Below are positions 1 through 10,736 of a DNA stretch of 64,000 nucleotides, in pieces. A program made the translations under genes and the position numbers. Each line of letters begins with the position of its first letter. Position 1 is the stretch's first letter. Under the pieces are notes generated by a model. It was not told the origin of the DNA. It ran no database searches and saw only the letters and a list, made by a program, of their open reading frames with translations. Origin of the DNA: an uncultured Flavobacteriaceae bacterium. Lineage in GTDB: Bacteria; Bacteroidota; Bacteroidia; Flavobacteriales; Flavobacteriaceae. The stretch is taken from contig CAJIYJ010000007.1 of NCBI GenBank assembly GCA_905181625.1, positions 310,001 to 374,000 of the forward strand, given 5' to 3'.

Positions 1-1312
1 TTATTTCTTCAGAAATATCCCCCGCACCCATAACAACAAAAACATCAGAATTTGATTCTTTTATCAAACATGTTAACTCTGACTTATTAACTAAACTTTT
101 ACTATTAACATTAATTCGTTTTAAAAGTTCCATAGAATTAACTCCTTCAATAGCCTTTTCTCTTGCTGGATAAATGTCTAGCAATGCAACTTTGTCAAAT
201 TTTGATAAAATCTGAGCAAATTGATCCATAAAATCCCTTGTTCTGGTATACAAGTGAGGTTGAAAGATTGCCATTATATTTTTATCAGGATATAAGTATT
301 TTACTGATTCATAAATAGCTTTAATCTCATTTGGATGATGAGCGTAGTCATCAATTAATATTTTTGGAGACTTCAATATAAAACTAAACCTTCTTTTAAC
401 CCCTTTAAAGGTGTTTAAAGAATTCGCTATATCTATTTCATTAATTTGCATTGAACGCCCAATTGCAAAAGCAACTAATGCATTACATGCATTATGTCTT
501 CCAGGCATCCTAAACTTCACGCTAATACTTTTTACTTTGTCATAAATTATATCAAATGAGGAGAAATCTTCATCTTTTTTATAATTTATTATAGAGTATT
601 CGGCATTTTTATCAAACCCATAATTAATGCCATCAATTAGTATATCATGATGTTTAAACAATATACCGTTAGCCTTTAAATTACAAGCAAATTCATTGAA
701 AGATTTTTGTAATTCATAATTAGAGTTGTAAATATCTAGATGATCCATATCTACAGATGTTATACAAGCAATATCAGGTCTTAACGTTAAGAATGATCTG
801 TCAAATTCATCAGCTTCAACTAAAATCACATCACTACCATTTTGAATTAAATTACTATTGTAGTTTTCAGAAATTCCGCCAATAAACGAAGTGAAATTAA
901 TATTATTATCAAGTAAAATATGTGATAAAATTGTAGAAGTAGTTGTTTTCCCGTGAGTTCCAGCAATAGCTATACAGAACTTATCTCTTGAAATTTCACC
1001 TAATATCTCAGACCTTTTTAAAACATTAAAATCATTATCATAAAAATAATTTAACAAAGTATTATCTTTAGGAATAGCAGGCGTATAAATTATTAAAGTC
1101 TCTTTATTGTCTAAAAATTCTTTAGGAATTTTTAAAACACTTGAATCAAATTGAATATTTGCTCCAAACTCTGAAAGTTTTGAAGTTAATTCAGTTTTAG
1201 TTAAATCGTATCCTGCTACTTGTTTTCCAATATTAATGAAATACAAAGCTATTGAAGACATACCAATACCACCAATTCCAATAAAATATATTTTATTATA
1301 ATTAATATTCAT
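1..1312 (-). CDS. murC: UDP-N-acetylmuramate--L-alanine ligase MurC (3' end outside window)
   Basis: MurC adds L-alanine to UDP-MurNAc, the first peptide-forming step of cytoplasmic peptidoglycan precursor synthesis. I translated it from the ATG at 1312-1310; the frame stays open to the window edge, giving about 437 residues, so probably only the last few residues are missing. The N-terminal nucleotide-binding motif GIGGIGMSS is at residues 12-20 and the Mur ligase ATP loop AGTHGKTTT at about 117-125. Further matches include a DDYAHHP segment and a GAGDI segment near the visible end. The start lies inside the end of murG with an 11-base overlap, consistent with translational coupling in the dcw operon. 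ftsQ, ftsA and ftsZ would be expected beyond the edge, but that is inference. Confidence 0.96.
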   Translation of the reverse strand, partial: MNINYNKIYFIGIGGIGMSSIALYFINIGKQVAGYDLTKTELTSKLSEFGANIQFDSSVLKIPKEFLDNKETLIIYTPAIPKDNTLLNYFYDNDFNVLKRSEILGEISRDKFCIAIAGTHGKTTTSTILSHILLDNNINFTSFIGGISENYNSNLIQNGSDVILVEADEFDRSFLTLRPDIACITSVDMDHLDIYNSNYELQKSFNEFACNLKANGILFKHHDILIDGINYGFDKNAEYSIINYKKDEDFSSFDIIYDKVKSISVKFRMPGRHNACNALVAFAIGRSMQINEIDIANSLNTFKGVKRRFSFILKSPKILIDDYAHHPNEIKAIYESVKYLYPDKNIMAIFQPHLYTRTRDFMDQFAQILSKFDKVALLDIYPAREKAIEGVNSMELLKRINVNSKSLVNKSELTCLIKESNSDVFVVMGAGDISEEI

Positions 1313-2399
1313 TTCTTAATACTTTATCTATAAGTTTAACTATATCTATTGTTGCATCAGGCTTTTCTAATGACTTTATTGTCTTTGACAAATTCTTAAC
1401 ATGTTCATTATTTTCCAATAAATTTTTAAAAACAGTGAAAAAATCTTTTTCTAAATACTTTTCTTCAATCATTTCTGCAGCATTTTTGTTTTTAATAAAA
1501 AGTGCATTTTTAGTTTGATGATCTTCTGCCAAATTTGGAGATGGAATAAAAATTACAGGTTTTCCAACAATACATAATTCAGAAATAACACTAGCTCCTG
1601 ATCTTGAGACAATAATATCAGCGGCACAGTAGGCCGAATTCATATCTTTAATAAATGGTAATACATTAATTACACTAGAATTGTGTTTTTTGTAGTGATT
1701 ATAATAAATTTTTCCACATTGCCATATAACTTGAATTTTCATTAATTTAAAAAAATCAATATTATTTGAAATAAAATCATTTATCTTTTGAGCACCTAAA
1801 CTTCCTCCTAAAACCAATAAAGTTTTAATTGAAGTGCTCATTTTAAATAATTCTAAAGACTCCTTTTTAGATTTAGAAAAGTTCTTGATTTCTTTCCGAA
1901 CAGGATTTCCAGTTAAAATAATTTTATTTTTTGGAAAATATTGATCCATATTTGAATAAGCAACACAGATAGTATCAACTGTTTGTGATAATATTCTATT
2001 TGTCAGCCCGGGATACGAATTTTGTTCTTGGATTAAAGTTGGAATATTCAATTTTGATGCAACAAACAATAAAGGACCACTTGCAAACCCTCCGGTACCA
2101 ATCACAAAATCAGGTTTAAATTTATTTATAATCAAAAATGATTTTATTAAACTAAAAACAACTTTAATAGGAATTAATAAATTAGATAAATGTATTTTCC
2201 TCTTAAATCCACTAATCCAAAGTCCTTTAATCTTATACCCATTTTCTGGTATTTTTTGCATTTCCATTCTTTGACTAGATCCTACAAACAGAATTTCTGA
2301 AGAAGAGAAATTTTTACGTAATTCGTCTGCTATAGAAATAGCAGGGAAAATATGTCCCCCTGTTCCTCCTCCTGACAATAAAAACTTATTCTGTTTCAC
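1302..2399 (-). CDS. murG: UDP-N-acetylglucosamine--lipid I N-acetylglucosaminyltransferase MurG
   Basis: MurG transfers GlcNAc from UDP-GlcNAc to lipid I on the inner face of the membrane, making lipid II. The 365-residue length is normal for the family. The glycine-rich loop GGGTGGH is at residues 10-16, and the C-terminal donor-binding region has SRSGASVISE followed by a PSPNLAEDHQ segment, both typical of MurG (GT28). It overlaps ftsW upstream by 14 bases and murC downstream by 11 bases, so the three are surely co-transcribed. Nothing unusual is seen. Confidence 0.97.
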   Translation of the reverse strand: MKQNKFLLSGGGTGGHIFPAISIADELRKNFSSSEILFVGSSQRMEMQKIPENGYKIKGLWISGFKRKIHLSNLLIPIKVVFSLIKSFLIINKFKPDFVIGTGGFASGPLLFVASKLNIPTLIQEQNSYPGLTNRILSQTVDTICVAYSNMDQYFPKNKIILTGNPVRKEIKNFSKSKKESLELFKMSTSIKTLLVLGGSLGAQKINDFISNNIDFFKLMKIQVIWQCGKIYYNHYKKHNSSVINVLPFIKDMNSAYCAADIIVSRSGASVISELCIVGKPVIFIPSPNLAEDHQTKNALFIKNKNAAEMIEEKYLEKDFFTVFKNLLENNEHVKNLSKTIKSLEKPDATIDIVKLIDKVLRNEY

Positions 2400-3561
2400 T
2401 CAAGATATTTAAAGGATTACTCTGATCGAAATTTTCGTCATTTATTCTATTTACACTGACACTTAATAATATTCCCAGGGCTAAAAAAGTCATCCAAATT
2501 GAAGTTCCACCAGTACTGATTAACGGCAATGGTTGTCCAGTTACAGGGAAAAGCTGAACAGCTACACCCATATTTATAAAAGCTTGAAAAATAATAGGCA
2601 ATCCAACTCCTAAAGCCAACAACTGACCAAAAACTGTTTGAGACTTATAAGAAACTATTATGATCCTAAAAAGCAACAACGTGTAGAGTAACAGAATAGA
2701 AATGGCTCCTACCGTTCCATATTCTTCTGTAATTATGGCATATATAAAATCCGATGTGCTTTGTGGTAATAAGTTTTTCATAGCACTTTTACCAGCGCCA
2801 ACTCCAAATACAGAACCAGTTGCTATAGCTGATTTAGCTCTGATTATTTGATAATTTGATTCTGAGCTTCCTTCACCTAAAAAGTTGTCAATCCTATTTG
2901 TCCATGTATCAATTCTATTTGGCATCAAATCAGGATAGCTTTTAGCTACCAGAATAAACATTGACAAACAAAATACGCCAGAAAAAATAATGCCTAATAA
3001 ATATTTTAACGGATACCTTCCTATAAAAATCAAGGTTAATATCATCATAAAAATCATTGCTGCGGTTGAGAAATTTGAAGGAAGAATTAATAAAATAATT
3101 ATTAAAATTGGTGTCCAAAGAGGTAAAATTGACTGTTTAAAACTTGTTTGTTTGTTGTAATTTTTAGATAAATAAAAAGATGTATAAACCATCAGGATTA
3201 CAATAGCCATTGAAGAGGGTTGAAAAGACAATCCAACAACCGGAAGTTTAATCCACCTACTAGCATTAGCGCCTTCAATCACATTTCCTTGTAGAGCAGT
3301 AAAAAATAAAAGTAGAATAATAATGGGCAGACAAATAATTGACAAGCCTTTAAAGTATCTATATGGTATTAAATGAGTAGCGTACATTATTAACATTCCA
3401 ATAAAAACTATGGCTATATGCTTAATTATGTTAGATAAAATAAAATCATTGCCAAAATTTGAACTAGCACTATAAACTGGCAAAAATGAAAACAAGGCTA
3501 GCAATGAAACTATTGTCCATATAATTTTATCACCCCGAATTTTATCTAAAATTGATTTCAT
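2386..3561 (-). CDS. ftsW: SEDS-family lipid II polymerase FtsW
   Basis: A polytopic membrane protein of 391 residues with about ten hydrophobic segments. It belongs to the SEDS family (FtsW/RodA/SpoVE), which polymerises lipid II into glycan strands together with a class B penicillin-binding protein. Its place between murD and murG in the dcw cluster identifies it as the division paralogue FtsW rather than RodA. A C-terminal segment rich in Pro and Gly (GQPLPLISTGGTS) matches the conserved periplasmic loop of the family. The start codon shares one base with the murD stop, and the end overlaps murG by 14 bases. Confidence 0.95.
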   Translation of the reverse strand: MKSILDKIRGDKIIWTIVSLLALFSFLPVYSASSNFGNDFILSNIIKHIAIVFIGMLIMYATHLIPYRYFKGLSIICLPIIILLLFFTALQGNVIEGANASRWIKLPVVGLSFQPSSMAIVILMVYTSFYLSKNYNKQTSFKQSILPLWTPILIIILLILPSNFSTAAMIFMMILTLIFIGRYPLKYLLGIIFSGVFCLSMFILVAKSYPDLMPNRIDTWTNRIDNFLGEGSSESNYQIIRAKSAIATGSVFGVGAGKSAMKNLLPQSTSDFIYAIITEEYGTVGAISILLLYTLLLFRIIIVSYKSQTVFGQLLALGVGLPIIFQAFINMGVAVQLFPVTGQPLPLISTGGTSIWMTFLALGILLSVSVNRINDENFDQSNPLNILSETE

Positions 3562-4901
3562 TATAGTTTTCTAACTGCTTCTTTAAATTGATTTCCTCTA
3601 TCCTCATAGTTTTTGAATAAATCAAAACTTGAGCAAGCTGGAGAAAGTAAAACTGAATCACTTGGATTAGCTATTTTATAAGCCATCTTAACTGCCTCAA
3701 CCATGCTTGTAGTTTCAACAATTATTTCAGTAACAGATGAAAAAGTTTCTAGCAGCTTACTGTTTTCTAAACCCAAACAGATTATAGCTTTAACTTTCTC
3801 TCTTACTAAAGGCAATAATTCTTCATAATTGTTTCCTTTATCAATACCACCAGCTATCCAAACAGTTGAATTTTTCATAGAATCAAGAGCATAAAAAACA
3901 GCATTAACATTTGTTGCTTTTGAGTCATTAATATATTTGACTTTTTGTATTGTCAAAACGTATTCTAACCTATGACTAATAGATTGAAAATTTCCTAATG
4001 ATTCTCTTAGTTCTTCGTTAGAAATTTTAAGTAACTGAGCTACGGTTGTAGCTGCCATACTGTTTTGTACATTGTGATTTCCTTTAAGAGACAAACTTTC
4101 TATTGGTATCATAAATTTATTTTTATTTATTTCTGATTTAATTATATTTTTTTCAATGTATACTTGATTATTAAAATTTGTTTTTGAAAACGAAAATGGA
4201 ATTTTAATAGAATGTATTTTTCGTCTAATTAATTCACTAACTATTTTAACATCATCCGAATTATAAATTAGATAATCTGTATTTACTTGGTTTAAAACCA
4301 AATTGAACTTAGAGTTTATATAGTTCTCAAAATTATCTTTATAACGTTCTAAATGATCTGGGCTAAGGTTAGTGATAATAGCTATATGAGGTTTAAAAGT
4401 CAATACACCATCTAATTGAAAACTACTCAGTTCTAAAACAATGTATTCAAAGTCGGTATTAGCTATTAAAAAAGAAAAACTATTTCCAATATTCCCTGCA
4501 ACACCAACATTAAAACCAGAAGACTTAAGTATATGATAAATCAGGCTTGTTGTTGTTGTTTTTCCATTTGAGCCTGTAATTCCAATAATCTTTGCGTTTG
4601 TAAATCTTGACGCAAATTCAATTTCTGAAATAATAGGAATATTATTACGTCTAATTTCGTTTATTAAATTTGAGGAATCTGGAATACCAGGGCTTTTAAC
4701 TATCTCTGTAGCGCTTAACAATTTATCTAGACTGTGATCACCCTCTTCAAAATCTATATTATTTTCAGTTAGTATTTTTTTATATTTTTTATCTATCATT
4801 TTTTTTTCAGACAAGAACACTTTAATGCCTTTTTTATTAGCTAAATAAGCTGCTCCTATCCCACTTTCACCTCCGCCTAAGACAACTAAATTATCATTCA
4901 T
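3561..4901 (-). CDS. murD: UDP-N-acetylmuramoyl-L-alanine--D-glutamate ligase MurD
   Basis: MurD adds D-glutamate to UDP-MurNAc-L-Ala in the cytoplasm. The 446-residue protein has the N-terminal Rossmann-like motif LGGGESGIGAA, the ATP loop GITGSNGKTTTT at about residues 107-118, and the C-terminal Mur ligase domain with the HRLEYV and NDSKATN segments typical of MurD. It lies between mraY and ftsW in the canonical dcw order, two bases after mraY and sharing one base with ftsW. Confidence 0.97.
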   Translation of the reverse strand: MNDNLVVLGGGESGIGAAYLANKKGIKVFLSEKKMIDKKYKKILTENNIDFEEGDHSLDKLLSATEIVKSPGIPDSSNLINEIRRNNIPIISEIEFASRFTNAKIIGITGSNGKTTTTSLIYHILKSSGFNVGVAGNIGNSFSFLIANTDFEYIVLELSSFQLDGVLTFKPHIAIITNLSPDHLERYKDNFENYINSKFNLVLNQVNTDYLIYNSDDVKIVSELIRRKIHSIKIPFSFSKTNFNNQVYIEKNIIKSEINKNKFMIPIESLSLKGNHNVQNSMAATTVAQLLKISNEELRESLGNFQSISHRLEYVLTIQKVKYINDSKATNVNAVFYALDSMKNSTVWIAGGIDKGNNYEELLPLVREKVKAIICLGLENSKLLETFSSVTEIIVETTSMVEAVKMAYKIANPSDSVLLSPACSSFDLFKNYEDRGNQFKEAVRKL

Positions 4902-4903
4902 AA

Positions 4904-6103
4904 CTATCTGATTTTAAGAGTTATTAATGACAGAATCGCTAACAGAATTCCAATTATCCAAAACCTAACAACTATTTTACTTTCATGATATCCTTGTTTT
5001 TGAAAATGATGATGAAGTGGAGACATTAGAAAAATCCGTCTTCCTATTCCGTTCTTCTTTTTTGTATACTTAAAAAAGCCAACTTGAATTATGACAGATA
5101 ATGTTTCTATTAAAAATATCCCGCAAATTAATGGAAGAAGCAATTCTTTTCTCACGATAATTGCAATCACAGATATAATTCCTCCAATAGTCAAACTACC
5201 AGTGTCCCCCATAAAAATTTGAGCAGGGAAGGCATTATACCATAAAAATCCTATAAGGCCACCAATAAAAGCAGAAATAAAAATTACAATTTCACTGACT
5301 CGTGGTATGTACATAATATTTAAGTATTCAGAGAATATTATATTCCCTGAAACCCATGCAAAAATTGCTAACGTAAGAGTTATTATTACTGATGAACCTG
5401 CAGCTAAACCATCTATTCCATCGGATAAATTTGCTCCATTAGAGACTGAAGTGATAATTAAAATAACAAAAAAAATAAATGCAATTAAACTTAACGTTTC
5501 AGATTCATCTGAAATCCATGAAATAAAATAAGAATAATCCAATTCATTATCTTTTAGAAATGGTACGGTAGTCTTAGTTGACTTATATTCAATATTATTT
5601 ATTTGACTATTCAATGAAGACTGATCTTTAATAGTTACATCAGGATGGAAATAAAGCGTTAACCCCACAATTAAGCCTAATAAAGTTTGACCAATTATTT
5701 TAAACTTTCCTTTTAATCCATTTTTATTCTTTTTAAACACTTTTATATAATCGTCTAGGAAGCCTATGAGCCCAAGCCATAATGTTGTAAATAATAATAT
5801 TATTATATAGATATTATTAAACTTTGAAAATAATATTACTGGAACAATTGTTGCAATAATAATTATTAAACCTCCCATTGTTGGAGTCCCCTCTTTTTCT
5901 TTTTGGCCATCTAAACCCAAATCCCTTACCGTTTCCCCTATTTGTTTCTTTTTCAAGAAATTAATTATATTTTTTCCATATTTAACAGAAAGCATTAAAG
6001 AAAACACAAATGCTAAAGCAGATCTAAATGATAAATATTTAAATAAACTTGCGCCAGGAATTTGATACTCTAGTTCTAAATATTCAAATAAGAAATAAAA
6101 CAT
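4904..6103 (-). CDS. mraY: Phospho-N-acetylmuramoyl-pentapeptide transferase MraY
   Basis: MraY attaches phospho-MurNAc-pentapeptide to undecaprenyl phosphate, forming lipid I in the inner membrane. The 399-residue protein is strongly hydrophobic with about ten membrane spans. Conserved family motifs are present: GTPTMGG near residue 73, [17 protein letters not shown], and the C-terminal HHHFQKQG followed by ESKIVVRFW. It contains a roughly 60-residue hydrophilic insertion between membrane segments in the middle, a size I associate with Bacteroidetes MraY. It is four bases downstream of murE and two bases upstream of murD. Confidence 0.97.
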   Translation of the reverse strand: MFYFLFEYLELEYQIPGASLFKYLSFRSALAFVFSLMLSVKYGKNIINFLKKKQIGETVRDLGLDGQKEKEGTPTMGGLIIIIATIVPVILFSKFNNIYIIILLFTTLWLGLIGFLDDYIKVFKKNKNGLKGKFKIIGQTLLGLIVGLTLYFHPDVTIKDQSSLNSQINNIEYKSTKTTVPFLKDNELDYSYFISWISDESETLSLIAFIFFVILIITSVSNGANLSDGIDGLAAGSSVIITLTLAIFAWVSGNIIFSEYLNIMYIPRVSEIVIFISAFIGGLIGFLWYNAFPAQIFMGDTGSLTIGGIISVIAIIVRKELLLPLICGIFLIETLSVIIQVGFFKYTKKKNGIGRRIFLMSPLHHHFQKQGYHESKIVVRFWIIGILLAILSLITLKIR

Positions 6104-6107
6104 ATTG

Positions 6108-7562
6108 TTATTTAATTTTTAATGATTTTATCAAGGTTTCTTTATCATCAAATGCTTCTTTAACATTTCCTTTAACTTGATACTTTTCATGACCTTTTCC
6201 TGCAACTAAAATGACATCATTTTCTTTAGCGATTTGACAAGCAAATTCAATTGCCTTTCTACGGTCAATAATTTTCAAAACCTTACTCATGTCGTTTTCA
6301 TCAACACCTGTTTCCATTTGAACAATAATCGATTCTGGATCTTCGAATCTTGGATTATCAGATGTAAAAATAACCGTATCACTTAGGGAAGCAGCAATTT
6401 TCCCCATCAAAGGTCTTTTTGCTTTATCTCTATCTCCGCCACATCCAATCACAGTTATTAATTGTTCTTTTTTGTTTTTTAAATCATTTAGCGTTTCCAG
6501 TATTTTTTGAATTGAGTCTGGACTATGAGCGTAATCAATAACCCCTATATTATTTTTATAAGAAATTTTCTCAAACCTTCCGTCTACAGAAACAAGAGAA
6601 CTAATTTTGCTCAAAATTAGTTCATCAGAATAATTGAGTGCTCTTGATAAACTATATGTAGCTAAAATATTATAAGCATTAAATTCTCCAATTAATTTTG
6701 ACCAAACTTCAAATCCATTAATTAACAACTTCATTCCATTAAAATCTTTTTCTAAAATTTTTAAAGAAAAATCAGAACTAGATTTTAATGCGTATCTAAA
6801 AGTTTTTGCTTTTGTATTCTGAGTCATATACACTCCATTTTTATCATCTACATTAATTAGTGCTATAGAATCTCCAGACAGCGAATTGATGAATTTCTTT
6901 TTAACGTCTCTATATTCTTTAAAAGAATTGTGATAATCCAAATGATCATGAGAAAGATTTGTAAATACTCCAACATCAAAACATAAACCGTGTATTCTTT
7001 TTTGATCAATTGCATGTGAAGAAACTTCCATAAAGCAAAATTCAACTCCATCTTCTACCATTCTACTAAATATTTTATTTAAACTCAATGGATCTGGAGT
7101 TGTGTGAGTTGATTCTATAACGTTATTATTTATTAAAATCTTATTGGTGGAAATTAGCCCTACTTTACTGTTTAAAAGGAGAAAAAGCTGATACATTAAT
7201 GTTGTGGTGGTAGTCTTGCCATTTGTACCTGTTACACCTATTAATTTAAATTTTGATGTCGGATTATCATAATAATTTGATGAAATAATTGCTAAAGCAG
7301 CTCTACTGTCTCTTACAATCACATAAGTAACGTCTTTAGTTAATTTGGTCACTAAATCTTCACTCAAAATAATTTTTGCTCCATTTTCAATAGCATCTGA
7401 TATATACATGTTTCCATCAACTCTATTGCCTTTGATCGCAATGAATAAATCATTTTTAGAAATTTTATTAGAATTAAATTCTATCTTATTGAAATTAATT
7501 TCAGTAGATCCAGAAACTGAAACTATATTAACTCCGTAAAGAATATCTCTTAATAATTTCAT
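6108..7562 (-). CDS. murE: UDP-MurNAc-tripeptide synthetase MurE, probably meso-diaminopimelate adding
   Basis: MurE adds the third amino acid to the peptidoglycan stem peptide. The 484-residue protein has the ATP loop [12 protein letters not shown] at residues 109-120 and the DNPR motif at 403-406. In characterised MurE enzymes DNPR marks specificity for meso-diaminopimelate rather than lysine, so the organism should have DAP-type peptidoglycan (family knowledge applied to this residue pattern). The ATG overlaps the ftsI stop by four bases. No murF follows in the cluster; mraY comes next, so murF must lie elsewhere. Confidence 0.97.
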   Translation of the reverse strand: MKLLRDILYGVNIVSVSGSTEINFNKIEFNSNKISKNDLFIAIKGNRVDGNMYISDAIENGAKIILSEDLVTKLTKDVTYVIVRDSRAALAIISSNYYDNPTSKFKLIGVTGTNGKTTTTTLMYQLFLLLNSKVGLISTNKILINNNVIESTHTTPDPLSLNKIFSRMVEDGVEFCFMEVSSHAIDQKRIHGLCFDVGVFTNLSHDHLDYHNSFKEYRDVKKKFINSLSGDSIALINVDDKNGVYMTQNTKAKTFRYALKSSSDFSLKILEKDFNGMKLLINGFEVWSKLIGEFNAYNILATYSLSRALNYSDELILSKISSLVSVDGRFEKISYKNNIGVIDYAHSPDSIQKILETLNDLKNKKEQLITVIGCGGDRDKAKRPLMGKIAASLSDTVIFTSDNPRFEDPESIIVQMETGVDENDMSKVLKIIDRRKAIEFACQIAKENDVILVAGKGHEKYQVKGNVKEAFDDKETLIKSLKIK

Positions 7563-9538
7563 GATAATTCTAAAATAATTTTTTTGCTTGATGCGCCTTC
7601 AATTATCGTGTGCTTTTTAACTACCAACCCTGTTCCTTTAAATTCAACTGAAAAGCCTAAATTTTCTAAATAAGGTAAAATGTCAGAAAAGTTCTTTCCA
7701 TTTATTTCTAATTTTTTAGAAACATTAATATCATTCAATTCATTAAATAAAAAATCGTTTAACTTTTGATCATCTAATAAATTTGTTTCTTTATACTCAG
7801 GTGTTAAAGAATATAACTTATCAGCTATTTTTTTAAACACAGGTGCAGCAACAGTTGATCCATAGTAACCTAATTTCTTGTTTGGTCTATGAATAACAAC
7901 TATACATGAATACTTTGGTTTATCAGAGGGGAAATATCCAACAAAACTTGAAATATATTGTACATTATCAGTATTATAATCAACTTGGCCTGTTCCAGTT
8001 TTTCCAGCTATTTTATATTTTTTAGATCTAATATTATAAGCAGTTCCACCTTTATCATTAACTACATTTTCCAACATAACTCTTACTTTATTTAAAGTTT
8101 GTTCAGAGCAAATAGAGGGGTTTAATACAACTTTTTTCATTTCCATAGTTTGATTAGAAAATGTATTTACTTCACTCAAAAAAATAGGCTTTACCATCTC
8201 GCCATTATTTGCTACTGAATTATAAAAAGTTAAAATTTGAAGAGGGGTTAACAAAACCCCATAACCATATGCCATCCATGGCAATGATAAACCACTCCAG
8301 TCTTTATCTTTAGGATGAGGAATTTTAGGACTAGCTTCGCCAAGAATAGAAAGCCCAAGCTTGTTGTTTAAACCCATGTTATATAACCTATTGGAAAAAA
8401 CTTCTGGACTAATTGAATATCCATCATTAATAATTTTAACTATTCCTGTATTAGAAGAAAATTTAAAAACATCGTTAACAGAGATTTTACCATATCCTCC
8501 TTTTTTAGAGTCTCTAACGGTACTCCCATAGAATGAAAGTAAACCATTTTTAGTGTCTACAATTGTTGAGGTATCTACAATGCCATCTTCTAAGGCAGCT
8601 ATCATAGCCATTAGTTTAAAAGTAGATCCTGGCTCAAAATGTTCACCGACAGCATAATTTAATTTTTCATAATATTTACCATCTGTTGTTCTGCCTAAAT
8701 TTGAAATAGCTTTTATAGCTCCGGTTTCTGTTTCCATTACCACAACAGTACCGTGATCTGCTTCAAACTTCTCCAATTGACCTAAAAGCGAATGATGAGC
8801 AATATCTTGAAATCCTACATTAATGGTAGTTACTATGTCTGAACCTGACCTAGGTTCTACCCTATTCTCAGTATATATTGGCTTCCATTTTCCATTAGAA
8901 ATTTTCTGCATAAGCTGTGAGCCGTTTTTTCCTCTTAAAACTGAACCAAAAGCATGCTCAAGACCGACCCCTTTAAATTCATTTTTTTTATTTATTCTCT
9001 CATATCCAATAGTTCTTTCAGCAATTTTATTTAAAGGATACTCTCTAGAATTCTTTTTTTCAACTATTAATCCGCCCTTTACACCACCCAATTTAAATAA
9101 TGGCATTTTTTTTATTTCATTCAATTGATTTATAGAAATATTTCTAGCAATTAAATGATACCTTCTACTTTGATTCTTTGCAATATTAAAAGAGTTTAAA
9201 TAATATTCGTAAGGCTTATTAAGGGTTTGTGATAAAGCCTTAGAAAGTTGACTTATGTTTTTGTCAAAATTATTTTTTGATACTGTAACGGCATCAAAAA
9301 AAACATCATAGCTAGTAGATGAAGATGCTAACAAGCTGCCATCATAGGAGTATATATTCCCTCTTTTAGGTGTAATTTTAAAACTTTGTATAGTTTTTTC
9401 AATAGCTATTTTTCTATACTTATCACCTTCAATAAATTGGATATGAAAAATTTTATATCCAATGCCTAAACCTAAAACAACCAGTATACTAGCAACAAAA
9501 TAGAGCCTGTATAAGAATTGTTTTTGATTAGTTAGCAT
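7559..9538 (-). CDS. ftsI: Division-specific penicillin-binding protein (transpeptidase) FtsI/PBP3 with C-terminal PASTA domain
   Basis: A class B penicillin-binding protein that cross-links septal peptidoglycan with FtsW. A single N-terminal membrane anchor lies at about residues 11-30, followed by a dimerisation or pedestal domain and a transpeptidase domain. The catalytic motifs are clear: STFK at 305-308 (acyl-serine S305), SSN at 361-363 and KTG at 513-515. A PASTA-like domain occupies roughly 600-659, absent from E. coli FtsI but common in Bacteroidetes and Gram-positive homologues. It starts one base into the end of ftsL and overlaps murE by four bases. Confidence 0.96.
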   Translation of the reverse strand: MLTNQKQFLYRLYFVASILVVLGLGIGYKIFHIQFIEGDKYRKIAIEKTIQSFKITPKRGNIYSYDGSLLASSSTSYDVFFDAVTVSKNNFDKNISQLSKALSQTLNKPYEYYLNSFNIAKNQSRRYHLIARNISINQLNEIKKMPLFKLGGVKGGLIVEKKNSREYPLNKIAERTIGYERINKKNEFKGVGLEHAFGSVLRGKNGSQLMQKISNGKWKPIYTENRVEPRSGSDIVTTINVGFQDIAHHSLLGQLEKFEADHGTVVVMETETGAIKAISNLGRTTDGKYYEKLNYAVGEHFEPGSTFKLMAMIAALEDGIVDTSTIVDTKNGLLSFYGSTVRDSKKGGYGKISVNDVFKFSSNTGIVKIINDGYSISPEVFSNRLYNMGLNNKLGLSILGEASPKIPHPKDKDWSGLSLPWMAYGYGVLLTPLQILTFYNSVANNGEMVKPIFLSEVNTFSNQTMEMKKVVLNPSICSEQTLNKVRVMLENVVNDKGGTAYNIRSKKYKIAGKTGTGQVDYNTDNVQYISSFVGYFPSDKPKYSCIVVIHRPNKKLGYYGSTVAAPVFKKIADKLYSLTPEYKETNLLDDQKLNDFLFNELNDINVSKKLEINGKNFSDILPYLENLGFSVEFKGTGLVVKKHTIIEGASSKKIILELS

Positions 9539-9846
9539 TAGTTTATTATTATTATTTTGGGTGGACTGGTTGAGCTTTTAATTTTTTTGTCAATCATAAC
9601 AGAAGCTACATTAGATTCCATTTTTAATTTCATTACTTTTTTTCTATTATCAATGAATTCACTTTGTAAAACAGAAACTTCATTTTTTACATCACTAATT
9701 AATATTATTTTTTTATCAATTGAATGAGAAGAATAAATCATTACAATGCATAATAAAAAAAGGAATATTACGAACCTTAAATTTTTCTTGGAACCTTCTT
9801 CAACTAAAAAAGTTCCTAATAATATTTTTTTTAAATTATTACTCAT
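9538..9846 (-). CDS. ftsL: FtsL-like small bitopic division protein
   Basis: A 102-residue protein with a short charged cytoplasmic N-terminus, one membrane segment at about residues 24-42, and a periplasmic portion with heptad-like spacing compatible with a coiled coil. Sequence alone would not identify it, but size, topology and position between rsmH and ftsI match FtsL, which recruits FtsI/FtsW to the divisome with FtsB and FtsQ. It overlaps rsmH by four bases and ftsI by one base. Confidence 0.8.
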   Translation of the reverse strand: MSNNLKKILLGTFLVEEGSKKNLRFVIFLFLLCIVMIYSSHSIDKKIILISDVKNEVSVLQSEFIDNRKKVMKLKMESNVASVMIDKKIKSSTSPPKIIIIN

Positions 9847-10736
9847 AATCTTATTGCCGATCTTAACTTCGCACTTCTAGCTCTATTGTTTAATTTAACT
9901 TCCTGAATTGAAGGCACCTTGAACTTAAATGATTTTTTAAACGGTAAATTCAATTTTCCAAAATCATCTTTTACAGGTTCAGATTCAAAACAACCATTTT
10001 GAATGAATCTTTTCACTAATCTATCTTCTATAGAATGGTATGTAATTAAAACTATTTTGCCACCTTTTTTAACTACATCAGGCAGTTGAGATAACATCTC
10101 TTTTAAGGCATCTATTTCACTGTTAACTTCGATTCTTAAAGACTGATATATTTTAGCTAAAACTTTATTCTCATATCCTTTTGGTAAAAATGAACTCATC
10201 AAATCATTAAATTGTTTCGTTGTTTTAATTTGATTATCAGATCTAAAATCTACAATATGTTTAGCAATAGCTCTTGAATTTCTTAAATCTGCATAATCAT
10301 AAAAAATTTTAGCTAAGGAAGATTCTGGATAATTATTTAAAACATCTGATGCTTTTAATTCAGCATTTTTATTCATCCTCATATCTAAATTTGCATCATA
10401 CCTAATAGAAAAACCTCTTTCAGGTTGATCAAATTGAAAAGAAGAAACACCAAGATCTACTAAAACCCCATCTACTTCTTTGAATCCGTAATAATTTAAA
10501 TTTTGCTTTAAATGTTTGAAGTTCTGATTAATCAATAGCAACCTTTCGTCATCAATTTTATTATTTATGGCATCGACATCTTGATCAAAAGCCACCAATT
10601 TTCCTTTTTTACTTAAAAATTTTAAAATTCCACTGGAATGTCCTCCTCCTCCAAAGGTTAAGTCGACATAAATTCCACTTTCTTTAATACATAAATTTTC
10701 TAGAGACTCATCAAGCATTACTGGTTTATGATACAT
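9843..10736 (-). CDS. rsmH: 16S rRNA (cytosine(1402)-N(4))-methyltransferase RsmH (MraW)
   Basis: A SAM-dependent methyltransferase that modifies C1402 of 16S rRNA. The 297-residue protein has the characteristic start YHKPVMLDE, the SAM-binding segment DLTFGGGGHS at about residues 25-34, the DLGVSSFQFD motif and the late YHSIEDRLVKRF motif of the MraW family. It is the second gene of the dcw cluster; its start overlaps the mraZ end by 11 bases. Confidence 0.97.
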   Translation of the reverse strand: MYHKPVMLDESLENLCIKESGIYVDLTFGGGGHSSGILKFLSKKGKLVAFDQDVDAINNKIDDERLLLINQNFKHLKQNLNYYGFKEVDGVLVDLGVSSFQFDQPERGFSIRYDANLDMRMNKNAELKASDVLNNYPESSLAKIFYDYADLRNSRAIAKHIVDFRSDNQIKTTKQFNDLMSSFLPKGYENKVLAKIYQSLRIEVNSEIDALKEMLSQLPDVVKKGGKIVLITYHSIEDRLVKRFIQNGCFESEPVKDDFGKLNLPFKKSFKFKVPSIQEVKLNNRARSAKLRSAIRL